From assembly GCA_051293835.1 (NCBI GenBank), contig JBPKMA010000001.1:124001-188000 (forward strand): a stretch of 64,000 bases of DNA, written 5' to 3'. Positions 10,083 to 23,374 of the stretch are shown here, piece after piece; the stretch's first letter is position 1; each line of letters begins with the position of its first letter. The notes under the pieces were generated by a model. The model saw nothing but the letters and a program-made list of their open reading frames with translations. It ran no database searches and was not told the origin of the DNA. A program made the position numbers and the translations under genes. Source of the DNA: DATLZU01 sp051293835 (lineage in GTDB: Bacteria > Nitrospirota > Nitrospiria > Nitrospirales > Nitrospiraceae).

Positions 10083-10713
10083 AGATGTGGCCTCTGCGCA
10101 AAGTTCTATTAGGATCTGATGAGGACCACCCGGTTTTTTACCAAGGCGACCACCATTCGCCGGGCTTCCTTTCCGCGAGGTTAGTCCAGCCCAGAAGCAT
10201 CTACGCTGGAGGACTTCAGCGCTGCAGCGAGTCTTGTTCCGCAGCCCTGTCAGGGTATTCCCGTCTTCGACGCCGACTACCATACCCTTGAAAGTACGTG
10301 AATCAGTTGCGGAGCCTGGCAGAGTCTCGAGCGGATAGCCCAAGCCAAGGACGGGTTTCTATCGTCTCCGAGGATCCGTTCTCTTCATCGGTTGGTCTCT
10401 AAAAGTTTAGAAGTTAGTGATATTGGTGAAACGCACGTCGTCGGCCTCTAGCCTGTAACCGGGAAGACAATCCATCAAAAAATCGTTTGTTTTGAAGGAA
10501 GAAAGGAGATCCCAAATGACCGGCGGGTGGACTCGCCGGCTGCTGCCGGTATTGCAGTGGCGATGCACGTTCGTAAAGAACACGACGGGCATGTTTGTCT
10601 TCCCTTCGTTCAGATGAGAGAGCCCGCGGCGTCTCCGTCGAAGGGCGTGCGATGAAGGTGAATGTGACAGACCCTTGGAATGCCGGTAAACGCGTGGGCC
10701 AGAAGGGGGCTGT
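10083..10713. other. Stretch without a recognisable gene
   Basis: About 630 bases lie between the IS256 remnant and the SuoX-like gene. Short open frames exist on both strands, but none has a ribosome-binding site, plausible composition or a family I recognise. Given the broken DUF1152 gene and dead IS upstream, this may be further decayed sequence or the 3' untranslated region of the minus-strand gene. Confidence 0.5.
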
Positions 10714-11748
10714 TTAGATTTGTTGCACGTCCGCGATGATAGTGTGATACCCTGAAGCGCCGTTCGGTTGCGGGCGGACGAGTTCGGCACTCTGTAGTTG
10801 CCCTTTGGTATCCGTTGCGCGAACGACGACCTGGTACTTGCCGGCTTTCGGCGGGCGCCAGCGATAGCTCCAAATCACCCAGGTGTAGGGCGAGACCGGG
10901 GGCTGGAGCTCTGTCTCGTTCCACGTCTTGCCGGTATCAAAGCTGATCTCGACTTTACTGATCGAATTCGGCCCGCCGAACGCGATACCACGGAACAGAT
11001 GCTCAGGGCCCGCCAGTGGCTGATAGTGGCCAGGGCTGTCAATGCGAGAGAAGATCTTGACTGTGCCGTCATCGGTCCAACCCTTGCGTTGCCAGTAACC
11101 CTTGTAGTCTCCGGCGTAGACCTCAATTTCGATGATCCATTTCACGTTCTTAATGCCGTAGAGACCAGGTACGATCAGCCGCAAGGGAAAGCCGTGCTCC
11201 TTCGGCAGCTTCTCGCCGTTCATCAGGTAGGCAAGCATGACGTCGTCCTGCATGGCCCGGGCGAAGGGAATACTGTCGTCGTAGCCGTCAGCGGCGCGGA
11301 ACACGACGTCGCGGGCCATCTCTTCATCGGCCCCAGCCTCCTGCAACAATTTCTTCAGCGAGATGCCGCGCCACATGGCATTGCCAAGGCTATCGCCGCC
11401 CGGCAGGGTATCGATGCATTCCAGTGTAACAGCCTGATCGAAGGCATCGCGATTAAGAATGTCGCGCCAGCTCAGCGTCATAGGACGTTTGACTTCGCCT
11501 TTGACGACGAGGCGCCATTGTTCCTGGTTCAAATCGCGGGTGAGGTTGGCGCCAAACGGCGAGTCGGAGTAATTGACGACGTAAAACTTATCGTTTGGCG
11601 TGAAATACACGGTTTCCCGCGGAGGCACTGCAAACATTCGGCCGAAGAGCGAACCGATGGAATCACATCCGCCAGTTAGGCCGGCCAAAGCGGTCAATCC
11701 GCCGAGCTTGAGGAGCGTTCGTCGGCGAAGTGAGAAGTGATTGTTCAT
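10714..11748 (-). CDS. Tat-exported sulfite oxidase-like molybdopterin enzyme (SuoX/YedY superfamily)
   Basis: From ATG 11748 the protein has 344 residues. It begins with a twin-arginine signal (SLRRRTLLKLGGLTALAGL) followed by GGC, so it may also be a lipoprotein. The molybdopterin domain carries the Mo-ligating cysteine in VTLECIDTLPGG and the conserved HGFPLRLIVPGLYG. A C-terminal Mo-co dimerisation domain follows (about 235-344). There is no haem domain, so electrons must leave through a separate partner. A GTG at 11793 would extend it by 15 residues before the Tat motif; 11748 is preferred. It runs divergently from the rRNA operon. The substrate is not predictable; sulfite or protein methionine sulfoxide are family possibilities. 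Confidence 0.88.
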   Translation of the reverse strand: MNNHFSLRRRTLLKLGGLTALAGLTGGCDSIGSLFGRMFAVPPRETVYFTPNDKFYVVNYSDSPFGANLTRDLNQEQWRLVVKGEVKRPMTLSWRDILNRDAFDQAVTLECIDTLPGGDSLGNAMWRGISLKKLLQEAGADEEMARDVVFRAADGYDDSIPFARAMQDDVMLAYLMNGEKLPKEHGFPLRLIVPGLYGIKNVKWIIEIEVYAGDYKGYWQRKGWTDDGTVKIFSRIDSPGHYQPLAGPEHLFRGIAFGGPNSISKVEISFDTGKTWNETELQPPVSPYTWVIWSYRWRPPKAGKYQVVVRATDTKGQLQSAELVRPQPNGASGYHTIIADVQQI

Positions 11749-11784
11749 GGTTGGAGAATTACCATGAGAAAGGAGATCGCTCTC

Positions 11785-11790
11785 ATTATA
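11785..11790 (-). promoter_or_regulatory. Possible -10 box for the SuoX-like gene
   Basis: On the minus strand the bases read TATAAT, 37 bases upstream of the preferred ATG. No convincing -35 box sits at the right distance, so this is weak evidence. It faces away from the rRNA promoters. Confidence 0.35.
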
Positions 11791-11805
11791 CACTGTTCGT
11801 CAGAC

Positions 11806-11834
11806 TTGACTCCGGACAAAAACGCTGGTATGTT
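11806..11834 (+). promoter_or_regulatory. Upstream rRNA operon promoter (P1)
   Basis: TTGACT (11806-11811) and TATGTT (11829-11834) are separated by 17 bases, matching the sigma-70 consensus with two mismatches in total. It lies about 235 bases before the 16S gene, ahead of a better promoter at 11940. Tandem promoters are common for rRNA operons. Activity is inferred from sequence only. Confidence 0.55.
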
Positions 11835-11939
11835 AAAAAACGTTCGCGATCCTACCTATGACCATGTCGCTATCCGTTAAGCTGATAGCGATGTGGGTTC
11901 CGAGGGAAGACTCGATCGTTGAAAAGTTTTTACAGGCTC

Positions 11940-11968
11940 TTGACAGGGCCTGACGCGCGTCGTATAGT
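11940..11968 (+). promoter_or_regulatory. Main rRNA operon promoter (P2)
   Basis: A perfect TTGACA (11940-11945) and TATAGT (11963-11968) have the ideal 17-base spacer. The A/T-rich GAAAAGTTTTTACAGG directly upstream may act as an UP element. Transcription would start near 11976, 15 bases before boxA. Confidence 0.8.
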
Positions 11969-11990
11969 ACACGACTTGCGTAAGACATGT

Positions 11991-12003
11991 TGTTCTTTGA
12001 CAA
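11991..12003 (+). promoter_or_regulatory. boxA antitermination element in the rRNA leader
   Basis: TGTTCTTTGACAA resembles the boxA consensus (TGCTCTTTAACA) bound by NusB/NusE. A near copy, CGTTCTTTGACAAG, lies before the 23S gene at 14107-14119, the usual arrangement of an rRNA operon leader and spacer. Confidence 0.7.
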
Positions 12004-12026
12004 CTGAATAGAGTGAGCGAGGTATG

Positions 12027-12047
12027 GTGTATTGAAAAGGTGGCCCC
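12027..12047 (+). other. Left arm of the 16S rRNA processing stem
   Basis: Bases 12027-12047 (GTGTATTGAAAAGGTGGCCCC) pair almost perfectly with 13649-13670 downstream of 16S (GGGGCCACCCTTTCAGTACAC read on the same strand). The two arms flank the 16S gene and would form the long stem normally cut by RNase III to release pre-16S rRNA. Confidence 0.8.
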
Positions 12048-12068
12048 TGGATCAGATTCCTTAACATT

Positions 12069-13609
<1,541 letters not shown>

Positions 13610-13772
13610 CTAAGGAGCTTTACACTCCTTACAACAAAACCGTGGTCTGGGGGCCACCCTTTCAGTACACTAGCAACAGTCCCAGCTTGCGAGGGTGAAC
13701 TTCCGCACCGCCATATGCGGCGGATGCCGAAGCGGATATCGTCGTCGCCCCCGCCGGTTATTTACATCGGCT

Positions 13773-13849
<77 letters not shown>

Positions 13850-13915
13850 TCTGAGTCCAGGCGAAGGCTCGTTCCCGCCGTGGAGGCTATCCGGGAAGAT
13901 TTCCTCCGCATCATC

Positions 13916-13991
13916 GGGGCTGTAGCTCAGTTGGGAGAGCACCTGCTTTGCAAGCAGGGGGTCGCCGGTTCAATTCCGGCCAGCTCCACCA
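13916..13991 (+). tRNA. tRNA-Ala (anticodon TGC)
   Basis: A 76-base cloverleaf with encoded CCA. The acceptor stem GGGGCTG pairs with CAGCTCC and includes G-U/mismatch tolerance; the G3-U70-type identity position is in the acceptor. Anticodon stem CCTGC/GCAGG holds loop TTTGCAA with TGC at 13949-13951. It is the second spacer tRNA of the rRNA operon. Confidence 0.97.
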
Positions 13992-14106
13992 CACCGAGCT
14001 TGGCTTGAGCCATTTGTTACTGCAATGGATCCTGTACGGAAGCTGAGGCTAGCAAACGGATAGTTCGTTTCGAATTGTCTACTCTGTAGGTCGCGTCTTC
14101 GCGCTG

Positions 14107-14119
14107 CGTTCTTTGACAA
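14107..14119 (+). promoter_or_regulatory. boxA-like element before 23S rRNA
   Basis: CGTTCTTTGACAAG repeats the leader boxA at 11991 almost exactly, followed again by TGAATAG. It lies 44 bases before the predicted 23S start and probably sustains antitermination through the 23S gene. Confidence 0.65.
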
Positions 14120-14135
14120 GTGAATAGGTCTGAAA

Positions 14136-14162
14136 AGACCATGTGTATTAGGAGCAAAGTGA
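14136..14162 (+). other. Left arm of the 23S rRNA processing stem
   Basis: This 27-base arm, beginning AGACCATGTGTATTAGGAGC, is nearly perfectly complementary to 17171-17198, which begins TCACCTTTGCTCCTGATAGA and ends CATGGTCT. Together they enclose the 23S gene in the stem expected for RNase III cleavage. Confidence 0.85.
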
Positions 14163-17170
<3,008 letters not shown>

Positions 17171-17282
17171 TCACCTTTGCTCCTGATAGACATGGTCTTC
17201 AGAGTGTGAGTTTATGTTCGCACTGTGAATGCTAAATAAGAGGACAGAATTCATCATCCACATTCTCGCGTCTTGCGCGTAT

Positions 17283-17400
<118 letters not shown>

Positions 17401-17407
17401 TTACAAA

Positions 17408-17451
17408 AAAGAGCCCGCCGGATCTTCGGATCCAGCGGGCTCTTTCTTTTT
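17408..17451 (+). terminator. Rho-independent terminator of the rRNA operon
   Basis: AAAGAGCCCGCCGGATC and GATCCAGCGGGCTCTTT form a strong stem with one internal mismatch pair and a TTCG tetraloop, followed by TTTCTTTTT. It starts eight bases after 5S. Confidence 0.95.
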
Positions 17452-17739
17452 CACAGCGGGTCCCTGTCGCCGGGCGGCCTAGCCGTGCTCACTTCACCCA
17501 TCCTCCAGCCAGCGTGGCCCTTTCGTTGCGCGCGGGCGGGCCCTCGCTCGGCGCCACTCGCTTCCCAAATCCCTCTCCTTGTGGGAACGGGCGTGGTGAG
17601 GGGTGATCTGGTCCGGCAGCGTCCGAAAGAGGGAAAGTCGCCGGTGGCTATTTACTGTCGCATGGTGATCGGCTGTTGACACGAGTCAGAAGGAAAAGTA
17701 GCTTGTTCCTATATTCCTGGCGTCAAAACGAATTCATAC

Positions 17740-18173
17740 GGCCATGGTTCACAGCCGGGCCGCGGCGAAGGGCGACTCGACCATGTTGGTGGTTCGCCCA
17801 TGCAACCAGTGGTCCATCGGGAATTGATCAAGCGTGACCAGGCGCTCCCAGTCGGGGTGTAAGCGCTCGTCGGCTTTCGGCGCCAGCACCCAGTCGCGAC
17901 GACTGCACCGGTGTCGGAGGCGTTCGCACTCTGCTTGGGTCTCCGCATACGGCATGGGTTTGAGCAGGGGCCTCAGCTCCGCCTGGTCCTTCGTGGGGAT
18001 CGCATCCCGCACGTTGAGGATCTTATGATTCCAGCACCGCTGCTCGGCCGCCGTGGGCTGCTGCTCGGCGAGCACGGCCCAGCTCCCAAGATGGCCCTCG
18101 GCCACGGTGCAGCGCCAGGGCTTCAGCCCCCGGCTTCGCCGTTCCTATTTCCACACTGTTTGACTATACCTCC
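17740..18173 (-). mobile_element. Degenerate IS256-family insertion sequence, copy B
   Basis: On the minus strand, 18105-17749 encodes a contiguous middle piece of a mutator-type transposase: EGHLGSWAVLAEQQPTAAEQR, CWNHKILNVRDAIP, YAETQAECERLRHRC, DWERLVTLDQFPMDHWLHGR and TTNMVESPFAAARL. Both the N-terminal half and the C-terminus are missing. Immediately upstream (18148-18173, minus strand) lies GGAGGTATAGTCAAACAGTG, very like the left end of copy A, so the left terminus has been joined to the middle by deletion. The right boundary is uncertain; GTTGACACGAGTCAGAAGGA at about 17676 may be the other end. Confidence 0.75.
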
Positions 18174-18245
18174 AAGCTACACTTGCCTTTGCTCGAAGGA
18201 GGTTATACGTCCGAGACCAGCTTTGTCAGATCCGGATAATCTTTG

Positions 18246-18540
18246 GTGGCGGTGGACATTGCCAGCATCCTTACGCGACTGGTACGCAGCGACCATTTTC
18301 AGGACCATTATTCCCTAGACGAATTGAGCCAGAAATTGTGGGACTGCCAAGCCCAAATGACCTTGAAGGACCAGTTAACCAGGATTGGCTGAAGCGGCTC
18401 TCAGTAGCTTATGGGCTCTCCTTCCAAAAGGATGAACTCGGACCATTCATCTATCCGCGGAGGTCAACATACCAGAGGCTCCAGAAGTCTGGCAGCCCTG
18501 CGCCATGCCGCCAGATGCCCAGACGGTGGACCAATGTTAG
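18246..18540 (+). pseudogene. Probable remnant of an unknown protein gene
   Basis: Three successive frames give protein-like pieces in order: DIASILTRLVRSDHFQDHYS (18246 on), then LPSPNDLEGPVNQDWLKRLS and VAYGLSFQKDELGPFIYP (18338 on), then EVNIPEAPEVWQPCAMPPDA ending at TAG 18540. The composition looks like real coding sequence broken by two frameshifts. I do not recognise a family with certainty. It sits between a dead IS and an intact SUMF-like gene. Confidence 0.4.
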
Positions 18541-18587
18541 TTGTAAGGATGAGCCGACGTTAGCGTCAGAGAGAGGCATAGTCAGAC

Positions 18588-19475
18588 ATGATGGTTGTTG
18601 ACTTATTGCGAAGCAGGGTGTGGCCCTGCGTGGGCGTTTTCGGCAAGGTCTTAGCCTCTGGTCTGATGATTGCGGTTGCCCAGACCGGCGAAGGGTTGGG
18701 GAAAGACGTCGGGAGTGGGGGTAGCCCTGAGGTGAAGGCTGAAGCCACCGGTGCGCCTAAGGAATTCATCGGCAAGGATGGGGCGCCGATGGTGCTGATC
18801 CCCGGCGGCGAGTTCGTCATGGGCTCTCCCGACGGCGAAGGCTTAGATAACGAGCAGCCGGAGCACAAGGTCTGGGTGGATGCGTTTTATTTGGATAAGT
18901 ATGAGGTGACGAACGCGCGGTATGAGAAATTCATGGAGGAGACGGGACGCGCGAGGCCGAAATTCTGGGAACAGTTGGACCTCACTGTCCATAGTGAGCT
19001 GCCGGTGATCGGGGTGAGCTGGCATGACGCCAAAGCCTATTGCGAGTGGGCAGAGAAACGTCTGCCCACGGAGGCCGAATGGGAGTATGCCGCCCGAGGG
19101 ACGGATCGCCGTCGCTATCCCTGGGGCAACACGCCTCCGACCGCCCAGTTAGCGAATTACGGCAAGAACTGGTCCTACAAGTTCTATGAAGACCGCCTGG
19201 AGCCGGTGACCAGCCATGAGGCCGGCAAGAGTCCGTTTGGCATCTACAACATGGCGGGCAATGTGTTTGAGTGGGTGGCCGACTGGTATGAAATCAAATA
19301 TTACATGCGCAGTCCGGATCGGAATCCCTCCGGCCCTGAGACCGGTGAATTGAAAGTTATGCGGGGCGGGTCGTGGAACTTCGCCAGTGAATATATCCGG
19401 ACGACCAGCCGCATGAAGCTGAAACCTACGGAACGGGAGGCGGACGTCGGTATCCGGTGTGCGCGTAGTCCTTAG
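18588..19475 (+). CDS. SUMF1/formylglycine-generating-enzyme-fold protein lacking the catalytic cysteines
   Basis: This 295-residue protein has a hydrophobic N-terminus (a possible signal, about 10-32) and an FGE-sulfatase domain from about 60. Its motifs include MVLIPGGEFVMGSPDG, PVIGVSWHDAKAYCEWAEK, RLPTEAEWEYAARG, YNMAGNVFEWVADWY and MRGGSWNFASEYIRTTSR, ending GIRCARSP. True formylglycine-generating enzymes carry two cysteines just after RGGSW. Here that stretch has none, so the fold is probably used for another role, as in many bacterial SUMF-type proteins. Two ATG codons (18588, 18591) are possible. It is monocistronic by spacing. Confidence 0.9.
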   Translation: MMVVDLLRSRVWPCVGVFGKVLASGLMIAVAQTGEGLGKDVGSGGSPEVKAEATGAPKEFIGKDGAPMVLIPGGEFVMGSPDGEGLDNEQPEHKVWVDAFYLDKYEVTNARYEKFMEETGRARPKFWEQLDLTVHSELPVIGVSWHDAKAYCEWAEKRLPTEAEWEYAARGTDRRRYPWGNTPPTAQLANYGKNWSYKFYEDRLEPVTSHEAGKSPFGIYNMAGNVFEWVADWYEIKYYMRSPDRNPSGPETGELKVMRGGSWNFASEYIRTTSRMKLKPTEREADVGIRCARSP

Positions 19476-19561
19476 CCCGTATTCTTCTTGAAGAAGCACG
19501 CTGATGCATCGGGAAAAGGCGTGCAAGAACGTGCCGGGAGACCCCGGTCGTACTTAATGGG

Positions 19562-19963
19562 TCACTCGCACGCAATATTCAGCGATGGATCGCAGAACAG
19601 TGGTCCGATGACCGGCGGTCGCATGTATCTGGCTGAGGGGTCTTGGGCACCCATCGGAGCGTTGATTGGGGACCCACCGGGCATGCCTGGAAGCCCTCGG
19701 CCCGCGGTGCCAAACGACATTTGTGAACCTGAGCCGACTGCGGGGCTGACAATCGGAGTCAGCGTCGGTGCCTGCCCAGAAGCCGCTGCCCCAGGAACTC
19801 CGGCGATCGGCAAGGACGGTTGCAGCCCTGCTTGTCCACTCTGCGGTGTTTGGCTCTGTGCACTGGGTGATACAGACACTGTTTGCGCGGCGCACGGCAG
19901 AATCATCACGCTCAGTCCTGCGAGCACCCCGAGAGAGAAGGCTATCTGGACAGGTGGCTTCAT
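19562..19963 (-). CDS. Secreted Pro/Gly/Ser-rich protein of unknown function
   Basis: The 133-residue product has a clear signal peptide (FSLGVLAGLSVMILPCAAQ) and then a low-complexity region rich in Pro, Gly, Ser and Gln. It ends in LFCDPSLNIACE with two cysteines. An AAGGAAGCTC ribosome-binding site precedes the ATG. No family is recognised; a disordered periplasmic protein is the best description. Confidence 0.6.
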   Translation of the reverse strand: MKPPVQIAFSLGVLAGLSVMILPCAAQTVSVSPSAQSQTPQSGQAGLQPSLPIAGVPGAAASGQAPTLTPIVSPAVGSGSQMSFGTAGRGLPGMPGGSPINAPMGAQDPSARYMRPPVIGPLFCDPSLNIACE

Positions 19964-20045
19964 GAGCTTCCTTTGTTCAGACTGTTGTCTTTCAACCTCA
20001 CGTTCATATTCTAGCTCTATGATCTATGATCGAGAGGATCTATGA

Positions 20046-20386
20046 TCGAGAGATAAGCTAGCTTTCTGCACAGCTGTACGCCGCCGTGCCTCGCGCCAAC
20101 GTCAAGGGGCTCAATGTGTCCTTACGCCATGCTGTGTCATCGTGACAAACGGGTGCGCGAGCCGAGCTATTCAGGCGGTGGCTCTCGATGACGTCGCCAA
20201 GATCACAGTGTAGCGGGAGCCCGTTGTGCGGTTCTTTGACATCGGGACTCTGATGCTCCGGTCTTCCAGGGGAGACCAAATCATTGTACTGCACGGAGTC
20301 CGCCATCCCGAACTATTCAAGGTGCGTATCCACACTCTCAGGCTGTCGGTCTGAACCAGGTAGGCGCGTGGTGTAGCGGTGTTCCC
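20046..20386. other. Intergenic region with a short tandem duplication
   Basis: The segment 20020-20055 contains two copies of GGATCTATGATCGAGAG-like sequence (CTATGATCTATGATCGAGAGGATCTATGATCGAGAGATA overall pattern). Nothing else here looks coding: small frames on both strands lack ribosome-binding sites. Confidence 0.4.
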
Positions 20387-20965
20387 TCACAGACAGCCGA
20401 CAGGGACAAACCCGGTCCCGAAAAGCCTTGCCAATGCGACCCATCGGGCATTGTCGTAAAACGAGTAGCTCGGCAACCGGAGGTTGCGCCCGGTCGGGTC
20501 GCCTCCATAGGAGGGGTCGCTGCCGAAAAAGAACCCGCCTCGGGTCCGTTTGTTTAGCCTGATCCATTCGGTGTAAAGCGCGCAAATCTCTTCGCGAGTC
20601 GAACCAGACGAAGCGATACCGGCGTACCAATCCTTCGACCAGTCAGGAACGTTCCCGATTCGCCCGGACCCCGGTGCGTTTGCGTACCAGTCGATCGGCA
20701 GTGGGTCGCTCGAGCGTCCAACTGCAGCGCCCGGTGTCCTTGGTTCGTCAGGGAGGCCGACAAACGGCGGAACCGTCGACAGCCGCTTGAGGTCGAGTGC
20801 GCGACATCCCGGCCGCTCGCGGTTGACATAAAGGGTCGTTCCTCCCGATTGCGGACATTCCCACACCTCGGCGGTGCCGGAAGCGGCAGGGGGGGTGGAC
20901 AGGGCGGGGAGAGCGGTGACGAGCACGCCACCGACGGCGTACAGGATCAGACGATTTGGTTGCAT
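20387..20965 (-). CDS. Secreted protein of unknown function
   Basis: The 192-residue protein has a signal peptide (LILYAVGGVLVTALPALS). A short DUF4124-like motif (EVWECPQSGGTTLYVNRERP, GCRALDLKRL) is followed by a region rich in aromatic residues and Gly. The start is supported by GGAGGTACCTT upstream of ATG 20965. Two cysteines (WECPQ, GCRAL) could form a disulfide in the periplasm. The function is unknown. Confidence 0.7.
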   Translation of the reverse strand: MQPNRLILYAVGGVLVTALPALSTPPAASGTAEVWECPQSGGTTLYVNRERPGCRALDLKRLSTVPPFVGLPDEPRTPGAAVGRSSDPLPIDWYANAPGSGRIGNVPDWSKDWYAGIASSGSTREEICALYTEWIRLNKRTRGGFFFGSDPSYGGDPTGRNLRLPSYSFYDNARWVALARLFGTGFVPVGCL

Positions 20966-21217
20966 AAGGTACCTCCATCATCATGGAGTCCATTCATAGT
21001 TTTATTGTATCGCGCTATCATGGTGACAGGCTATGGCCGAGAGGAGCGATAGCTAGCCAGATTTGGAGGGGGGAATACTACTAAATGAGGGGCTTTCAGT
21101 ATCGTGTTCGCTAGAGATCCGATCGGATTGCGTTTTTGATTCACCGGAATCTGTGTTTTGCAGTACACTCAATACGCAACGAAAATCGCAACGGCATTGA
21201 AGGAGCACACCCAACCG

Positions 21218-21571
21218 ATGCGCATGCAAGGACGACAGTACCAGAGGGTGCAGGTTCCTGCTCCGTTCGTGTGCTCATTGCGGCGTCATGGGCTGGTGCC
21301 ATTGTTCGCTCGGCGCAGCGCCGGACTCGGTATTGTGTTCGATATCTCGCCCAAAGGGGCCAAGGTGATGAGCGAGACCATGGTGAAAGCAGGAGACCGG
21401 CTTTCGCTCACCCTTCGCCTGCCGAAGCAGATGGTTCCCGTCTGGATCGAGAGCGCTACCGTCCGATGGGCCAAAGATCACACCTTTGGAGTGGAGTTCA
21501 TGGTCCTTTCCCCGGTCGCGCAGATGCGTCTGCGAAAGTTCATGACGCTCATCTCAAGTTCGTTGCACTGA
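21218..21571 (+). CDS. PilZ-domain protein
   Basis: From ATG 21218 the protein has 117 residues and is little more than one PilZ domain: a basic RQYQR N-terminus, GIVFDISPKGAKVMSE (the D/NxSxxG motif) and VRWAKDHTFGVEFMVLSP. PilZ domains bind cyclic-di-GMP through the Arg pair and the DxSxxG loop. Here the loop is DISPKG, consistent with binding. AAGGAG lies 14 bases upstream of 21218, a little far, so an upstream TTG (21158) or the ATG at 21224 are alternatives. It is probably a free-standing second-messenger receptor with an unknown partner. Confidence 0.8.
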   Translation: MRMQGRQYQRVQVPAPFVCSLRRHGLVPLFARRSAGLGIVFDISPKGAKVMSETMVKAGDRLSLTLRLPKQMVPVWIESATVRWAKDHTFGVEFMVLSPVAQMRLRKFMTLISSSLH

Positions 21572-21773
21572 TTCGCTCGCCTCGCTCGTAAACGACCAGC
21601 GCCCCCCGGCAGAGACTGTTCTGGGCACAGTGCGGGGGATCCATGCGCTTGGGATGACGCCCAGGAAGGTTTTCGCAAGGCGACCGTTGACCCGTGGTAA
21701 CAGTTCGGCTAGAAGCGAAGATCACTTGGAGAACCCGGCCAGAAGGAGCGGGCCGGGCGGGATCTGCCGAGAT

Positions 21774-22385
21774 ATGATGCCACGGGTTCGATGTGGCTTC
21801 GTCGCGGTTTACGGTGCGTGCTGGGGTCTTGCCCTGCTGCTGGCAGCCGGATTGAGCGTCATGGTCGCCCCGGGAGTTGTGTCTTCGCCAAATGATCAAT
21901 TGCAGACCGCAGAAACGCGGCAGGCATCAATCGTTCAGGTTCTCCGAGCATCGGACTGGAAGGGGGCGGTGGAACTCGGGGATGAAGGGTGTATCGCGTC
22001 CCACGGGGAATATACCGTGTGGGTGTACGCCAAAGGGTCTCAGTGCGGTGTGCCGCGTGAGCTGGCCGATCGCGTCGTGGTGATCCGTCAGCCATTACCT
22101 GGCGTTGCTCCGATCAGAGGTGAGACCCAACTTCCTGGAGGCCGCTACAAGGTATGGGTGTACGGCGCAGGCGATCCTGGCCATCCTGGATTGCGGTTGT
22201 GCGCCAAGATTTGCGTGACCGGAGTCTTGTCCGCAACGCCCAATTGGGTGTCTCTCGGCTGGATTGAACTCCGCGACAACCAACTACTTTTGCTGCGGTC
22301 CTGGGACCAGCCGGAAGCCCACAGCCTGTATATTCAGGCGGTGGTTCTCTCGTCGAATGACGTCCAACCGGATTGGATACCTTGA
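21774..22385 (+). CDS. Exported or membrane-anchored protein of unknown function
   Basis: With the ATG at 21774 the product has 203 residues and starts with an N-terminal hydrophobic segment (FVAVYGACWGLALLLAAGLS), likely a signal or anchor. The mature part repeats the pattern YxVWVY with nearby cysteines (TVWVYAKGSQC, KVWVYGAGDPG), suggesting two related beta-rich halves. Open frame continues upstream to 21630, but that part looks non-coding. No strong ribosome-binding site is seen. The family is not recognised. Confidence 0.6.
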   Translation: MMPRVRCGFVAVYGACWGLALLLAAGLSVMVAPGVVSSPNDQLQTAETRQASIVQVLRASDWKGAVELGDEGCIASHGEYTVWVYAKGSQCGVPRELADRVVVIRQPLPGVAPIRGETQLPGGRYKVWVYGAGDPGHPGLRLCAKICVTGVLSATPNWVSLGWIELRDNQLLLLRSWDQPEAHSLYIQAVVLSSNDVQPDWIP

Positions 22386-22468
22386 AGAAGACATCGCGGG
22401 TGACGCGTCAATCGTGCAAGCGGTGCTCGCGTTTAACGATGAACGTTCGACGCTGAACGATATGCCGG

Positions 22469-23191
22469 CTATTCCCGGGTGAAGAGGGTATCGAGAATCC
22501 GGCGGGCAGCTTGTGCAACCCGCTCCGGATCGTGTTGAGCGCTCAGAATGGTCTCCAGCAGATGGTGAGCGTCCGCATTGTCCGGTTTGAGCTGGACCGC
22601 AAGGCGGAGCGCTTCGATTGCGTCGATCGGATTGCCTTGAACCATGCGCACCAACCCGAGATCGGTGTAGGCTTCGGCGTCGTCCGGTCTCAGTCGCGCG
22701 GTCGCCTCTAACGCGGCAGCGGCGGCGGTCCATTCGCCTTGCGCCATCAAGGCGCGGCCCAGCCAATAAAAGGCTTCCCCGTCGTGCTCGCGCAACTGGA
22801 CCGTAGCGCGGAGCGCTTCGACTGCCCCAGCCCAATCATGCCGGTCCATCAGCACGACTCCGAGACGACGGTGAGCCTCGGTGAATTCGGGGTTCAGCTT
22901 GATTGCTGCGCGGAACTCCTCGGCCGCTCCGGTCAAGTCCCCGTGGTGGTGCAGAGTCTCACCGAGCCGAAAATGGGTCTGGGCGTCATCGGCCTTGAAC
23001 TCGGGAGAAGCCCGCAACGCATCACGAGTTCTCCGAAAGTATTCTTCTAGGTCGGCTTCCGAGATCGGTTCGTCCGCGCGACCGGCCTCTCCTGAACGAC
23101 CTGCTGACCGGGCGGCTTCACCAACCTCTAGTCCAGTCGATGACCAGATGAGGAATAGGAACAGACCGGACAGCCACACAGACATGGTCAC
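22469..23191 (-). CDS. TPR-repeat protein, exported or membrane-anchored
   Basis: The 240-residue protein begins with a hydrophobic segment (VWLSGLFLFLIWSS). From about residue 70 it carries four tetratricopeptide repeats with the typical A-x-x-x-L-G-x-x-L pattern (DAQTHFRLGETLHHHGDLTG, AEAYTDLGLVRMVQGNPIDA). It is likely a protein-interaction scaffold on the periplasmic side. It is divergent from the Mla-like operon 180 bases away and may or may not be functionally linked to it. Confidence 0.8.
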   Translation of the reverse strand: MTMSVWLSGLFLFLIWSSTGLEVGEAARSAGRSGEAGRADEPISEADLEEYFRRTRDALRASPEFKADDAQTHFRLGETLHHHGDLTGAAEEFRAAIKLNPEFTEAHRRLGVVLMDRHDWAGAVEALRATVQLREHDGEAFYWLGRALMAQGEWTAAAAALEATARLRPDDAEAYTDLGLVRMVQGNPIDAIEALRLAVQLKPDNADAHHLLETILSAQHDPERVAQAARRILDTLFTRE

Positions 23192-23374
23192 ATGCTACCG
23201 TTCGATTGCACCCCAGGCAAGGGCTGTGGATCGGCGAAGTCCGGATGAGGTTTTGGCTGAGAGGTCGTTGCGTTACCTGCGGGGTTCACCTACAATTTTT
23301 GTCTCCGCCGGTCCGCAAGGCCCCGCAGCCGCTGGATCGCTGGTGGAGGCCGGAAACGGGATAGGTTACTGCGG

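Noticed and set aside
20161..20200. Shared 14-base word TATTCAGGCGGTGG between 20168 and about 22333
   Set aside because: The similarity does not extend beyond a few bases in either direction and gives no common protein frame, so it is probably chance or a fragment too short to interpret.
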